A program made the position numbers and the translations under genes. From Eopsaltria australis (lineage: Eukaryota > Chordata > Aves > Passeriformes > Petroicidae), in the NCBI GenBank assembly GCA_034509425.1, contig JAVTVJ010000809.1, forward strand, positions 1 through 64,000: a stretch of DNA of 64,000 bases. Direction: 5' to 3'. This document shows positions 36,060-47,094 of the stretch, piece after piece (the first letter of the stretch is position 1; each line of letters opens with the position of its first letter). Under the pieces are notes generated by a model that saw only the letters and a program-made list of their open reading frames with translations, did not search any database and was not told where the DNA came from.

Positions 36060-36960
36060 CTTTTGTATTTCTGGCCTCATTTTCTAGATTTTGAAGGTAA
36101 TTTAAGGCAGAAAAAATGTGATAAAACACAACATGGATTTACAAAGGCTTACTTGATCGTGGTGGATTAAGATTCTGTTTTACTTTGATTTTCTGGACAA
36201 AGGAAATGAAATACATCTAATCTACTTAGACTTTTACAAAGCATCTGATACAATTCCACAAGGAAAATTATTAGCTAAATAGAGAAGTCAGGGATTAGCT
36301 CAAGAATTTTAAAATGGGTAAGGAATAGACTTAGAAGAGAAAAAGTGAAATGTTGAAGTAAACTGTTGATTAGACAATTGTCTTGAAAACTAGATTAGAT
36401 ACTTATTTCATCCAACATTTTCATTAGTAATCTTGGCTCATGGTATGTGGTTGACCTGTTAAAATTTAATGATGACACAAAGGAATTGCCAATATAGGGG
36501 AGGGTTAAACATCATACAGGTTGAAAAAGATGAGTGATGATGGCAGTAACAGAGTAAGAAGAAAATTATGACTTTAGGGACTAATAGGAAAAAATTACTT
36601 GCTGCTCATGTTGATTGTTTGCACAATGACTATGATTCATTGATATTATGTAGATATAAGCCAACCAAATATGACCCTGTAATCTGGTTGTGTTCCCCTG
36701 TATTGCTTTTATATTTTTATTGTTTTCTGTTCCTCTGTATTGTTTCCTTCAGGGGAGGTTTAGATTAAATATTAGGAAAAATTTCTTCACTGAAAGGATG
36801 GTCAGGGAGGGGGTGAAATTGCCATTCTTGGAAGTGTTCAAAAAATTTGTGAATGTGGCACTCAGGGACATGGTTTAGTGGTGAATATGATGGTGCTACA
36901 TTGATAGTTGGATTCAATGATCATAGAAGTCTTTTCCAACTTAAATGATTTTGTGATCCT
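36060..36960 (+). repeat. Degraded CR1 LINE with reverse-transcriptase remnant
   Basis: The left part (about 36,120-36,300) translates in pieces to the CR1 ORF2 reverse-transcriptase block resembling 'LDFYKASDTIPQ', which contains the catalytic Asp region. Sequence matching 'LNDDTKELPI' follows. The right part (about 36,745-36,960) is the CR1 3' region ending 'ttttccaacttaaatgattttgtgat'. The middle is strongly diverged or deleted. Many stops and indels show it is an old insertion. Confidence 0.8.
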
Positions 36961-37263
36961 GTAAAGCACTTAGCTTTGGGCTGAGTGTGAAAAACTGTGA
37001 TTTTGAACCCTGTTTATTACATTCCCATTCATATATAGCCTGTGAGAGCCCATCCTTCTGGCCAACCATGTGAAACAAATAAATTCAGACTGGAAAAAGG
37101 GCTAAGCAGGGTTCCTGGGACTAAATGTACTTTGCTTTTACAAGCTGGAGGAAGATGAGGAGTATGCTCACGCTCTGGAATTGCAAGAGCAGACAGAAGA
37201 GAGAGAAGACACATTTTAGCTAATGAATAATGCTGGTAGAAGGATAAACAGGCATGAATTAGC
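36961..37263. other. Non-coding gap between CR1 and solo LTR
   Basis: About 300 bases with no recognised feature. Confidence 0.5.
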
Positions 37264-37268
37264 CATGG
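37264..37268. repeat. Target-site duplication CATGG, left copy
   Basis: CATGG precedes the LTR and recurs at 38,888-38,892 directly after it. Confidence 0.85.
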
Positions 37269-38887
37269 TGTAGTGGTTTCAGTTTGCCTATTCAGGTTTG
37301 TGGCTAAATGCCAGCACACTTACTTAAATTTACTTGATTGCTTGTTGTGAGATAAGGATTAGGAGTAGGCAAAGCAGGCTCAAACTTTATAAAGTACAAA
37401 GAAGTTTTATTAATATATCTAAGACAAAGGGAAAAGAAAAAAAAACCCCAAGAAAAAAAACAAAACCAGAACAAACTCCCCAGACTACCCCTCCTTCCCC
37501 ACCTCTCCATTTCATTCTCCCTGACAACATACAAAAGACAACACTTTGACCTCCAGTCAGTTTACCACCTCAGAAACAGCTTTTGTTCCAGTTCATTTAG
37601 GGAGAGAAGTTTCTTTTGCTTACACCATGGATCTTCTGTAAGAAAAATACAGTTTTTATGGGTCTTCTGCCTCACCATTAGCCGCCGCCCGGAGCAAAGT
37701 CCAGCTTAATGGTGGATCCCTCCCACACCAGTAGCCTTCCCGCAGCCACTATGGTGGGTTATGAACAGTCCACAGGGTACCTGTTTTAAGGATGTCCACT
37801 TCAATTGCAGCAACAAAGAAAATCCCTTCTTCTGTGCTTAGCAACACAGGTTCTCCTGACAACTCAGGTTCTCTAGCATTCTCCCCGGGACCAGGGCTCT
37901 GGGTCACAGCCTCTCCTCTCTCTTGGTTCCAGTTTCTCATCAGGCTGTACTTTTTCAACACTTACTTGTCTGTACTTAGGTAATTCAGTTCATTGGCTGC
38001 AATAAGAACTTCACATCTCCTTTTGGACTATATCTTCATATATTACAGAGAATTTATTAGCTCAGTCTCCAACTATGGTTCTCTAAAAGAGTTTTCAGCT
38101 TCACTCTTGAAGCAACTTCCCATGCACCTCCTTGTAAGTATCAGTTCTGCTTTCCTCACTGACTGTAAAGTCTCTGCACTGCACTATGTCGATGTCCTCA
38201 CTCGTTCCTCTCTCTGCGAGGAAGGATGGGTGTCTGTGAGTTTAGTCCAGGCATGGAGAGAGTTAATCTCTGTCTCTCTCTCTCTCCGGCAGTGTGAGGA
38301 TCACGTGCTCTTTGCTGGGTTGTTTGAACAGGTCCGAGCTGGATGCCAGACGCTCTCAAGAGTCTCTCTGCTTGGCTCTGCCAAGCCGGCTCGGCCTGGT
38401 AGGACCATCTGGGCCCGGGGTGACAGGGCAGGGCCTGGCCCGAGCTGGATGGAGTCCGGCCTGGTCCTTGCCTGGCCCGGCTCTCTCTCTCGTGTAGCTG
38501 ACACACCGGCTAAGCTGGATCTGCTGAAAATTCCAATCGTTTCCTCCCCCATTCCCGGCTGCAGCGGCACGGCTGCCATAAAACCTCCCTTCCCCCCCCC
38601 CCATCCCTCCTTCGGAAGGAGGTGGGGGGGGGCCTTACCAGTGAGAGAAGCAGGAGCTGCTCCTCTCTACACAGCAGCAGCAGGTCCAAAGAGGAAGAGC
38701 TTCAGAGAGTCTCTGCTTATATATGGTTTTTTCCTCGAAGGCGGATCAACTTTTTAATTGGTTTACCTACCTATCAATCCTTAAAACTACCTGATTATTG
38801 GCTCTCTCTCGCAGGAAGGAAGTTGTATTCCTTCCTGCAGCACAGATCACTTCCTAGATTTTGACCCCTCTGGCCTAACCCAGGACA
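37269..38887 (-). mobile_element. Solo LTR, long avian LTR family (copy A)
   Basis: A 1.6-kb element in minus orientation with TGTCCTGGGTT…TACA ends and a 5-bp CATGG target duplication. It has no internal retroviral genes, so it is a solo LTR left by recombination. On the minus strand a TATATAAG box (38,716-38,723) lies about 165 bases from the LTR start. An AATAAA (37,406-37,411) lies near the other end. It contains a CT/GA microsatellite near 38,268-38,287 and GC-rich stretches. The copy at 58,964-60,481 aligns along most of its length in the opposite orientation. A 254-residue frame on the antisense strand is not shared intact between copies and is not a gene. Confidence 0.88.
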
Positions 38888-38892
38888 CATGG
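38888..38892. repeat. Target-site duplication CATGG, right copy
   Basis: Matches 37,264-37,268. Confidence 0.85.
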
Positions 38893-41800
38893 TTATCTGT
38901 GAAGAGGAAAATCAAGACCCTCAGAGCAGTGAGAGTCTGTAAGGGCAAAAAGGGAACATTTGTTTCTAGCTCATGAAACACAAACAGCAGTGCCCCTTTG
39001 CCCAGATCAGTTTCTCACTTAATTTTTATTTCTCCAGTGAGTATGCATTTCCCTTAACATCAATAACACCATTCTTCACTGACAGATTACTTTGCTAAGC
39101 CTGTCCAGACTGTAGAAATTAAGCATCATTTCTCTTTTCAGAGTTTGCATTTGCTGTTCCCTGACTTCCCTCCAGTTTCTCTGTTTATGCTCTTTTTCAC
39201 TGTGCTAATTCACCCTTTTAGAGTTTCTCTCTGCTTCCTCATTTGCCTTTTTCCTTTTGCTGCGTGATATTTTTAGGTATCTTGATATAATTAATTTTAT
39301 TCTTTTTTTTCCTTTTTTTTCTTTTTTAGGCAAACTTTGCACCAAAGCAGTTGAAACACCATTTCTTGCTCAAAAAAGTGACTGTTGCAAGACTCTTTGT
39401 CATCATCATATATAGCAGCCTTAAAATTTACAATCATAAGACTGGAACAGGCAGGCAGAATGCATGTAACTTCCTGGACTGATACAAGCATAAATGGTTT
39501 AAATTTCATTTTCTCTATTATCCTAATTATCTAATTCTAGCAGTGACTCAACATTCAATTTATTTGACTACAAAAAAATGCTCTGAAACCTTTCTTCTTC
39601 AAGTATGCCAGCCCGTATTGAGCCTACAAACCCCAAAATCACATCCCCCTTTGATCCAACATAGAGCAACCAAACCCTTGTTTGCTCTAAGTAACTTCTG
39701 ATACTTGCTTAAAAACAAGAGGGATACTGCAAACCACCTCTTCAAACTGGCTCTGGACAGGACAAAATATCTCCAAGGTTAGTTGTTTAGTCCCTTTATC
39801 CTGATTTCTTCTAGCAAAACATTTTAAAAATTTGACTTTCAAATAGTTAAATTACTGTTACTGCTATTTTGTGGCAAGACAGTTGTTTGGTGCACTCAAA
39901 GGCTGGGTCAGCTCCTGGGCTGTGTAAGCAAAAGTTGCTGAAAATCAGCCATAAACTGTTCAGTTTTTCAGATTGAAGTCAGAATATTAAACTCAGTGAT
40001 ATCAGATACAATCTCTATCTTTATTTAAAGCTAACATATGAATTTATGTGAACCCAGATAAGGATGATATTTTTTTTTTGCTTCGTGGGGATTAGACGGC
40101 CAGAGAGGAACTGCATTCTTGCTGTTAACACATCATGAGTTATAAACTGTTAATAACTCAGCCCTTGTCAGAGCAAGGTCTCCTCTCAGAAAAACAATGA
40201 GGATATAGATATTTCCCTTCAGAAAGAGTTTTCACATCTGGTTTTGTTCCAGGTAAGCATGAAATCCTAATCCTTCTAAATGTTCCACATAAATGAAGTG
40301 GTAAGTTTGAGCCAGCTAAACAGTGGTTTGATTTTACATCTAAAATGTTAACACTGGTAATAAATGCAAATGCAGTACTGAAGCAGTTATCACAATTGGA
40401 TTAAATTTTCTAAGTGCTTTGGACATTTTTGCTAAAAAAAAAAAAAGGAGGAGTATCTTTTGGAGTATGTGTAACATTTTATTTCAGTACTCCACTCCAT
40501 GCTCTATTTTTACAAGAGCTGAAATAAAATTCAAATGATTTTGCACAAGGTGTACATTACTACAAAATTAACAAAATATTTTATTTAGATGAAACAATTA
40601 AAAAAATCTTAATTTGATCACATAGCTCGGGCATTTTTCAGTTTTACCTCACCTAATGGGTTTTCTGTCAGTGAACCTCCCAAGTCCAATATTCACTCAG
40701 CTCTTTCCCTGAAATGACCTTTCATGGTGATTTATGAAAGAATTAGAAATGAGGCCACCTCTAGCCCCATTGAGTGGAAGAACACACCCAATAAACTCAA
40801 GATCCTGAAGTCAAAGGAAAAAAAAATGAGCAGAGAAAAAGCCAACTAACCACTGCCATCAACAACAAAAAACACAGACAGATGTTAGTTTCCTGTCAAG
40901 CTGCTAAATATGTTACTACAGGTTTTCACCCAAATAAGAGGTGTGCTATTGTTCAGGCTGGAACTTCTGTGTGATACTAGGTCTTCAGGGATACCTATGA
41001 AAAGAATTGGGGGACATCTGTGCCTTGCCCTTGCTGCTGCTGCTGGTGGGGCTGGAGGTGCTGAAGAAGCCCATCATGGCATAGATGGAAGAGGACTTAG
41101 GAAATTTGTGGTTTTTGTCAAAGTCAAGGCCAAAGGAGGAAAGTAGACCAAGAAGGACTAAAATACATCCTGTAATTTACACAGCTTCAGTGCCATGAGA
41201 GCAAGTAAGTGTCTAATGTGTTGCTTTTCCTTGTTGCTTCCTCTTTTTTCTACTTTATTTCTCTTATTGCTTCTACACTGGAATTAGTAATTTTTTGACA
41301 GCTGGAGTCAATTTCCCAAAGGAAAAATAAAGAATAATATAGGGTAAAATTCATTAAGACATAATCAAATAATCATGAAAATGTTTTGTCTCACAAGCAA
41401 AAGGCATTTTATTTAGCAGAAATCCCATAAAACATTAATCAGCTTTGGATTTTATTGTATTTGACTTTTTTTTCTTAAGTTCTAAAATTGTAGGCCTAGT
41501 AGATCTCTGAACCCTAATCTTGAGGGTACTTAAAGGCTGAGGTTGAAGTCCCCAGCATTGTGGGTGGCTCAGATTAGGAACGTGTGGAGGGAGAAATGTT
41601 AATGTAAAAATCACGCTCCCCTTGGCATGACTTTTTTAGTCCTAGTGTCCCTGGAACTGTAGGCCTGTGGAACTCTGAACCCTAACCCTAAGGGCAGCTG
41701 GGGGCCAAAATTGAGTTCCTAAGCACCACGACTGGCCTAGATAAGAAAGGTATGGAGGGAGCAATGTTAGTGCAACATCCCTCTTAAAGGTCACCATATA

Positions 41801-42000
41801 AATCTGAGAGGACTAACCCATAAAAAATAAATCCTAATAACAACTGAAATAAATAGTAGATGTTTCTAAATAGTAGATGTTTCTAAATAGACAAAGGTTG
41901 TTACCTGTAAGGAAAAAAAGCTCATAAAGAAGACCACAGAGAGCTGTATTTACAGAGATAAAGATTTGATGTGCTGAACAATTTAGTTATTATTAATAAT
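38893..42000. other. Non-coding stretch with diverged tandem duplications
   Basis: No gene is supported. It holds the two-unit duplication at 41,482-41,790 and a small exact tandem repeat of AAATAGTAGATGTTTCT (41,851-41,884). An open frame at 40,910-41,146 with a short Ala/Gly run from GCTGCTGCTG repeats shows no domain or splice context. Confidence 0.55.
41482..41790. repeat. Diverged tandem duplication, unit about 169 bp
   Basis: Two adjacent units start at 41,482 and 41,651. Shared blocks in order are ACTGTAGGCCT-like, CTCTGAACCCTAA, an AAGGGCAGCTGGGG-like region, CTCAGAT/CTAGATAAG, TATGGAGGGAG and AATGTTAGTG. The units are clearly homologous but diverged, so the duplication is old. The repeat family is not recognised. 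Confidence 0.75.
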
Positions 42001-42768
42001 CATAAAATAGCTTGGGTTGGAAGGAGCATTTAAAGATCATCTAGGCCAACATCCTTGCCATGGGCAGGGACACCTCCCACTTGATCAGGTTGCTCAAAGG
42101 TCCATTCAGCCTGGCCTTAAACAGTTCCAGAGTTGGGGCATCTACCACCCCTCTGGGCAACCTCTGCCATTGTATTGCTACCCTAATAAAAGATAATTCT
42201 TTCCTTATGTCCAATATAAATCCTACCGCTTTCACTTTAAAACCATCCCTACAGGTCCTGCTAAAAATTTGTCCTCATTTTTCTTATAAGCCCCTTTCGG
42301 GTACTGAAAGGCCATAGTAAGGTCTGCCCACACCCTTCTCTTCTCCAGGCTGAAGAGTCCCAACCCTCTCAGCCTGCTTTCACAGGCAGTACTCCAGTCC
42401 TGTGATCACCTTCATGATCCCCCTCTGGACATTCTCTAACATGTCCATGTCTTTTTTGTACTGGTGACCCAGCCCTGGATGCAGCACTCCAGCTGGAGTC
42501 TCACCAGAGCAGAGTAGAGGGGCAGAATCCCCTCCCTCAACCTGCTGTCCACACTTCTCATAATGCAGCCCAGCACATGTTTGGCTTTCCGGGCTGTGAG
42601 TGCACGTGGCTGGTTCATGTCCAGCTCTTCATCCCCCAGTGCCCAAGCCCTTCTACCCAGGACTGCTCTCAATCCCTTCATCCCCCAGTGTGTATTGCTA
42701 TTGGGAATTGCCTTGACTCACGTGCAGCACCTTGCATTTGGCCTCGGTGAACTTCTTGAGGTTAATTA
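42001..42768 (-). repeat. CR1 LINE 3' fragment
   Basis: A long CR1 copy in minus orientation. From the left it has the 3' terminus 'cttgggttggaaggagcat', 'atgggcagggacacctccca', 'tctgggcaacctctgcca', 'caggctgaagagtcccaacc', 'tggacattctctaacatgtc', 'cagcactccagctggagtct' and 'gcacctggcatttggcctcg'-like sequence. The right end reaches the C-terminal coding part of ORF2 in degraded form. About 770 bp, 5'-truncated. Confidence 0.95.
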
Positions 42769-43817
42769 TCTGCTTTCATGGTGCTAAAAATAGGTGCCTA
42801 ATTCCTGGAGCCTTTAGTTACACTGGAAGGAGACAAAAGCTCCTTTGAATAAAGGTCCTAAGGCATAAGTTTCCAACCTCTACTCTTCCAGTGGGATGAT
42901 ATCATACTATTACAAATCAGAAGAAAAGAATTGTTTAAGTAGATATTAAGTTAGTAAAATCTTTTGACAAAGATGCTTTGATTTATAACCATTAACATGT
43001 CCTCTCTTTTGGCTTTTGGTTTTCCTGTGGTTTTGGTTTTCATTATGTTACAAAATTATTGTAACAAAATATTTCTGCCCGTAAGTTATTCTCAGCTAAT
43101 GTTTATTTGGGTTCATGGAATAAAAATTCAAGGCTATTTGGTTACCAGAGCTGCCAGACTTGTTTCCGAGCACAAACTGAGGCCTGAGGTAAGAATTCAG
43201 CAGTGTCCAGCTGGCCACAGTTCAAACTTGGGAAATTTTTTTGTAAATAAGAAATTTGACCCAAGAGTTTCAGAAAAAGTGGTATAAAACCTCAGACAAA
43301 AAGCCCAGTCAGGAGCTCAATCACATGTTGGGAAAATGCTGATGTAGTGAATTTTCATGGGTGCTTTCACCAGTACCCGTAGCTTTTGCTAATGGGTTTC
43401 CTGTTCAAACACTAGTTGTGCTAAGAAAGGCTTAATGATAGAAATTTGTTAATGCTGTGACTTCAGAAAACCTGACATGATGACAGTCTCTTTCCCAGAG
43501 GAAGCAATTAAGTTATAACTAGGGTAATGTCTAGCTTGTTTACTGGCTTATAATGGAGATTCCTGATAGCAGCAAACATACGGCAACATTTATGTTGGTG
43601 CTAGTTGTGGAAAAAATAAAGCTTAACAGGGAACAGAGTATGCCAGTGCTCATTTGAGTGGTAGTAGACTTACTTTCTCAGTGATTTCAGATGTTTTAAT
43701 TGAAGTTAAGGCAATTTTTCCCCTGTTTATTTATCTCTTTACAGAGGAGGCTTTCTGGGTTCAGAACTAAATGGCAAGTTACTACTTCTATCTCCCTGTA
43801 GCTGGAGTTAGTCTTTC
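42769..43817. other. Non-coding stretch
   Basis: AT-rich, no gene or repeat recognised. Confidence 0.5.
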
Positions 43818-44245
43818 TATTGCCTTAGGTTTTAACCTCTTATTTTTTTTCATCAAGACTGCTCTAAAACTCCATAAATTGTCATCTAGTGTTCTGTTAC
43901 TGTCATTTAGACGAAACAATTTCTCTCGGGGCTGGAGTTTCAAGGACATACAGTTTTTTCCAAAAGCCCAAAATGTAAACACCCATGGACAGCAGCGAAG
44001 AGAAGAAGGGAACAAGCTGGGGATGGGACTTCAAGACCCGAAACTGTAATTGGACAATGGGTTTCTGATATGCAGATGAACCAAAGGTATATCTGTCTCA
44101 AAAACACGTGCTAGGTGTCCATTTTGGGTGTAGTCTCTGAGAGACTCTTGCATGGCCCAAAGTGTACCTTGTTTTAATAAATACTTCTTTTATTCTCTTA
44201 ACTCTGTCCAGCCTCTGTTTCAGGTCAGCCTTTTGTAAGGCATCA
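43818..44245 (+). mobile_element. Solo LTR of the same family as the provirus
   Basis: About 428 bp align end to end with the provirus LTRs read in the viral sense, from TATTGCCTTAGG to GTAAGGCATCA. It includes the AATAAATACTTC poly(A) region near 44,175. The terminal bases at the left and an internal TAGTATATGAC-like block are changed or missing, and no 4-bp target duplication is evident. It is clearly more diverged than the two provirus LTRs are from each other, so it is an older relative. No internal viral sequence is present. Confidence 0.9.
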
Positions 44246-46850
44246 GAGGAGAGCCTAACATCCTAATTTGGGTGCCTCACTGAGACATCTAAAGTACTGT
44301 TACATTATTCTGAGTTAAAAGACGGGAATCAAGTCTGAGCAGTTTGCATATTGTTCAGCAAACATATCCTGGGACCACATATTGAACCATGATCAAACAA
44401 ATGGTGAACAGATAGGTGCTGTATAAGCTTTTTCATACTGTACATGTAATATTTTCTACAAACTCTTGCCCACTGTTGTAATAGAGTGAACAAAATTTAC
44501 TATAGGGCAAATTTATGGTGTGGAAGCATTAGGGAGAGTCATGGGAAGATGAAGAAAACACACAATGGGGACTGAATTAAGGCTGCAGAGGTAGCTTTTG
44601 AATGCTTGACTCTGTAACCTTTGTAACCTGAATAATCTTATTTTAATGCATACTACGTTTTATTTGTTTAATGCCTCAGAGTAGCTACATTTGGAATGAA
44701 CTCCATCACCTCCAGTGAAGGAAGCAACTCAATAGGTCCCGACCCAGCATGGCCTGTTGTGATCAGCCTTTGTAAGGTCATAAGCATCAGCCTTAGCCCT
44801 GAGAGCTGATGACAGAGCACAGAAAAATTCTGTCCTCGGTTTCATGAAAGCCTAATTGCTCATTTTGTCATGTTGATCTTGTAACATGTCTCCTGCTCCT
44901 ACTGCTTCTCAGTAATTTTCTGCATAGAAATGCCCTCTGTGCACTGTCAGCATTCACTGTGTGACATGGTGAAACTACTGTACAGGCTATTTCTGTTAGA
45001 TTTCACTGGGGAATGCTATTTCTCCCTGGAGCTGCTCCCATCAGCTTCGTGCTATTTCTATCTCTGAAGAAACAATTCTAAGCACTGATATCAGTCTTTC
45101 CCCTCCTCCTTCTCAGAGCTGACAGTCATAGTTGACCACGTGCCAGATTAAAATTTAAGAGTGTTACTATCCAAAGTGTTTGATATATTCTAATGCTGCA
45201 GGATCCTTTCACTGTAATGTCATCAGATACTTCAGCAATGCATTGCCCAGCTCCTGAGTTCCCCAAATCCAATGTGTCCAGCATCCTGCAGCAATGCACT
45301 TGTGTTAGGGCAGCTCTGTCAATTACAATATCAGTCTGCAGCGTGCTACTGTGGCTCTATGATCTTGGGTGCCCTGGTGAGTACAGCAATGGTTTAACGA
45401 GCTGCCTCTTTATAGTCCTGTGGGCCATTTGCTTGGATACAGAGAGGGGAGGGGTGATATGGAGGACAACACATTAACCTTCTCTGTGCCTTGGATTGTC
45501 CTGAACTCTAAGTCCAAATCTAAAGAGCAGCATTTGGCTTTTGCGATCTTCTCACCATTGCTTTGAAGGACATTTTACTTAATTAGAAAAATGCACCCAA
45601 ACTATGTCCACATCACTGGCATCATATGTTACCCTCGGTTGCCCCATAGAAAAGAAACATCATTAAACATAAATTCTGCTCACAAATGCTATCCTGTCAC
45701 CAGTTATTTCATGCAATGTTACCTTCCTTTCCTCCCTGTTTACCTAATGACTTGGTGTTGTTATTCATACTAGTTCTGTGCTATTTGACTTACCACCATA
45801 TGTTCACTCACTTTAGATCTGGTGATAATGATCTTCTGTGTTATATACACTTCCATGTATTAATTATTGCTGAGATTCAGATGTTTGGACTTCAGAAATA
45901 AAAAGGTGTTTTCTTTGTATTTTTTAACATTCAGAAACACAGGCTTCTTTTGCAAAAGGGGGTAAAAAAAAGGTTAAGTTTTAAAGAATGAATCCTTAAA
46001 TTAGCATAGAACTATGGCAGAAATAAGGAGGGTGAAAAAAAAATCATTTTACAGTTTCCATTTCTAAAAATTCGCTTTCGTAGTTCTGACTGTTAAATGC
46101 AACTTGTATAATATTGAGGATATTTAAGTAGATAGATTGCAGAACCTGTAACAGGAGAAAAACATCTAGGCAGATGGAGGAGGATGTCTAGACAGAGCTG
46201 TACATACTTAATGCTCAAAAGTAATCTCACTCCTCACCAATACCTGCTGCCATAATTCCTGTGTATGACGTACTAAGTTATGCTAGTATGTTAGGAACTG
46301 TAAACCAGCTGTCTGATACGATAGTCACAGTGGGTTTTGTTGGCTGGAAATTCATAATTGATGATCTTCATGGGTTTTCGTGTTCTGCATTTGGTCTATT
46401 TTGCAGGATGGAGTGCCAAAAATGAAGATTTTGGCTATACAGAAAATGAATTAATTAATTCACTTTTGGGCGACACGGGAAAGCTTTGAGTTTTTCACAA
46501 TCCCATAAATCTTGGCCTTTAGTGAAACAAGACATCAGAGATGAGAGCCATAGAAAGCCACTCTCTTCCCAACTTTCTTGTGGTGCAGGGATATGTTGTT
46601 TTGGCTGGTCACACATTTCTGAAGAATTTGATTTGTATTGATAAATTTGGCTCCTTCTGATGTTACCTGGGAGTTTTGAATTGCTCTGCAGCAGTTATCA
46701 GAACTGCATAATCCCTGATGAGTCACTTTCCTTCATTGACCCAGCATTAAACAAGATGCCTTTTGTATACAAGGCCACACCAGAATATATACATTGATAT
46801 CTTTATGTTGAAAACAGTACCCTCAGAACATAAAAGAATCAAAACTGCAA
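44246..46850. other. Non-coding stretch
   Basis: No gene, RNA gene or repeat recognised. Short frames at 45,193-45,477 and 45,591-45,901 lack supporting context. Confidence 0.5.
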
Positions 46851-47094
46851 GGTCCAGAGGGAATGGCCTGAAGTTTAGGCTGGATATTAGGAAAAGGTTC
46901 CTCAACCAGTTGTTGTTTGGGCACTAGAATGAGCTCCCTGGGAATGTGTTCATAGCACCAGCCTGACAGAGCTCCAGAGGCGTTTGGACAATGCTCTCAA
47001 GCACAGGATGGGATTCTTGGAGATGGAGCTGGGCAGGGCCAGGAGCTGGACTCGATCCTTGTGGGTCCCATCCAACTCAGCATATTCTGTGATT
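46851..47094 (+). repeat. CR1 LINE 3' fragment, different 3' subfamily
   Basis: A plus-strand CR1-type 3' region: 'tttaggctggatattaggaa', 'gggaatgtgttcatagcacc', 'gctccagaggcgtttggaca', 'gagctggactcgatccttgt', ending 'tccaactcagcatattctgt'. Its 'actcgatccttgtgggtccc' block and 'CTCAGCATATTCTG' terminus differ from the other copies here, so it belongs to another CR1 subfamily. Confidence 0.9.

Noticed and set aside
37993..38757. 254-codon open frame on the plus strand
   Set aside because: It lies antisense within solo LTR A. The homologous LTR B does not keep the frame, and the composition is low-complexity.
40910..41146. 78-codon plus-strand frame with an Ala/Gly run
   Set aside because: The run comes from a short GCTGCTGCTG repeat; no domain, promoter or splice context.
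41686..41700. Interstitial telomeric repeat
   Set aside because: Only two CCCTAA units, within a diverged tandem duplication.
43771..44049. 92-codon plus-strand frame with hydrophobic start
   Set aside because: Runs from unique DNA into the solo LTR; chance frame.
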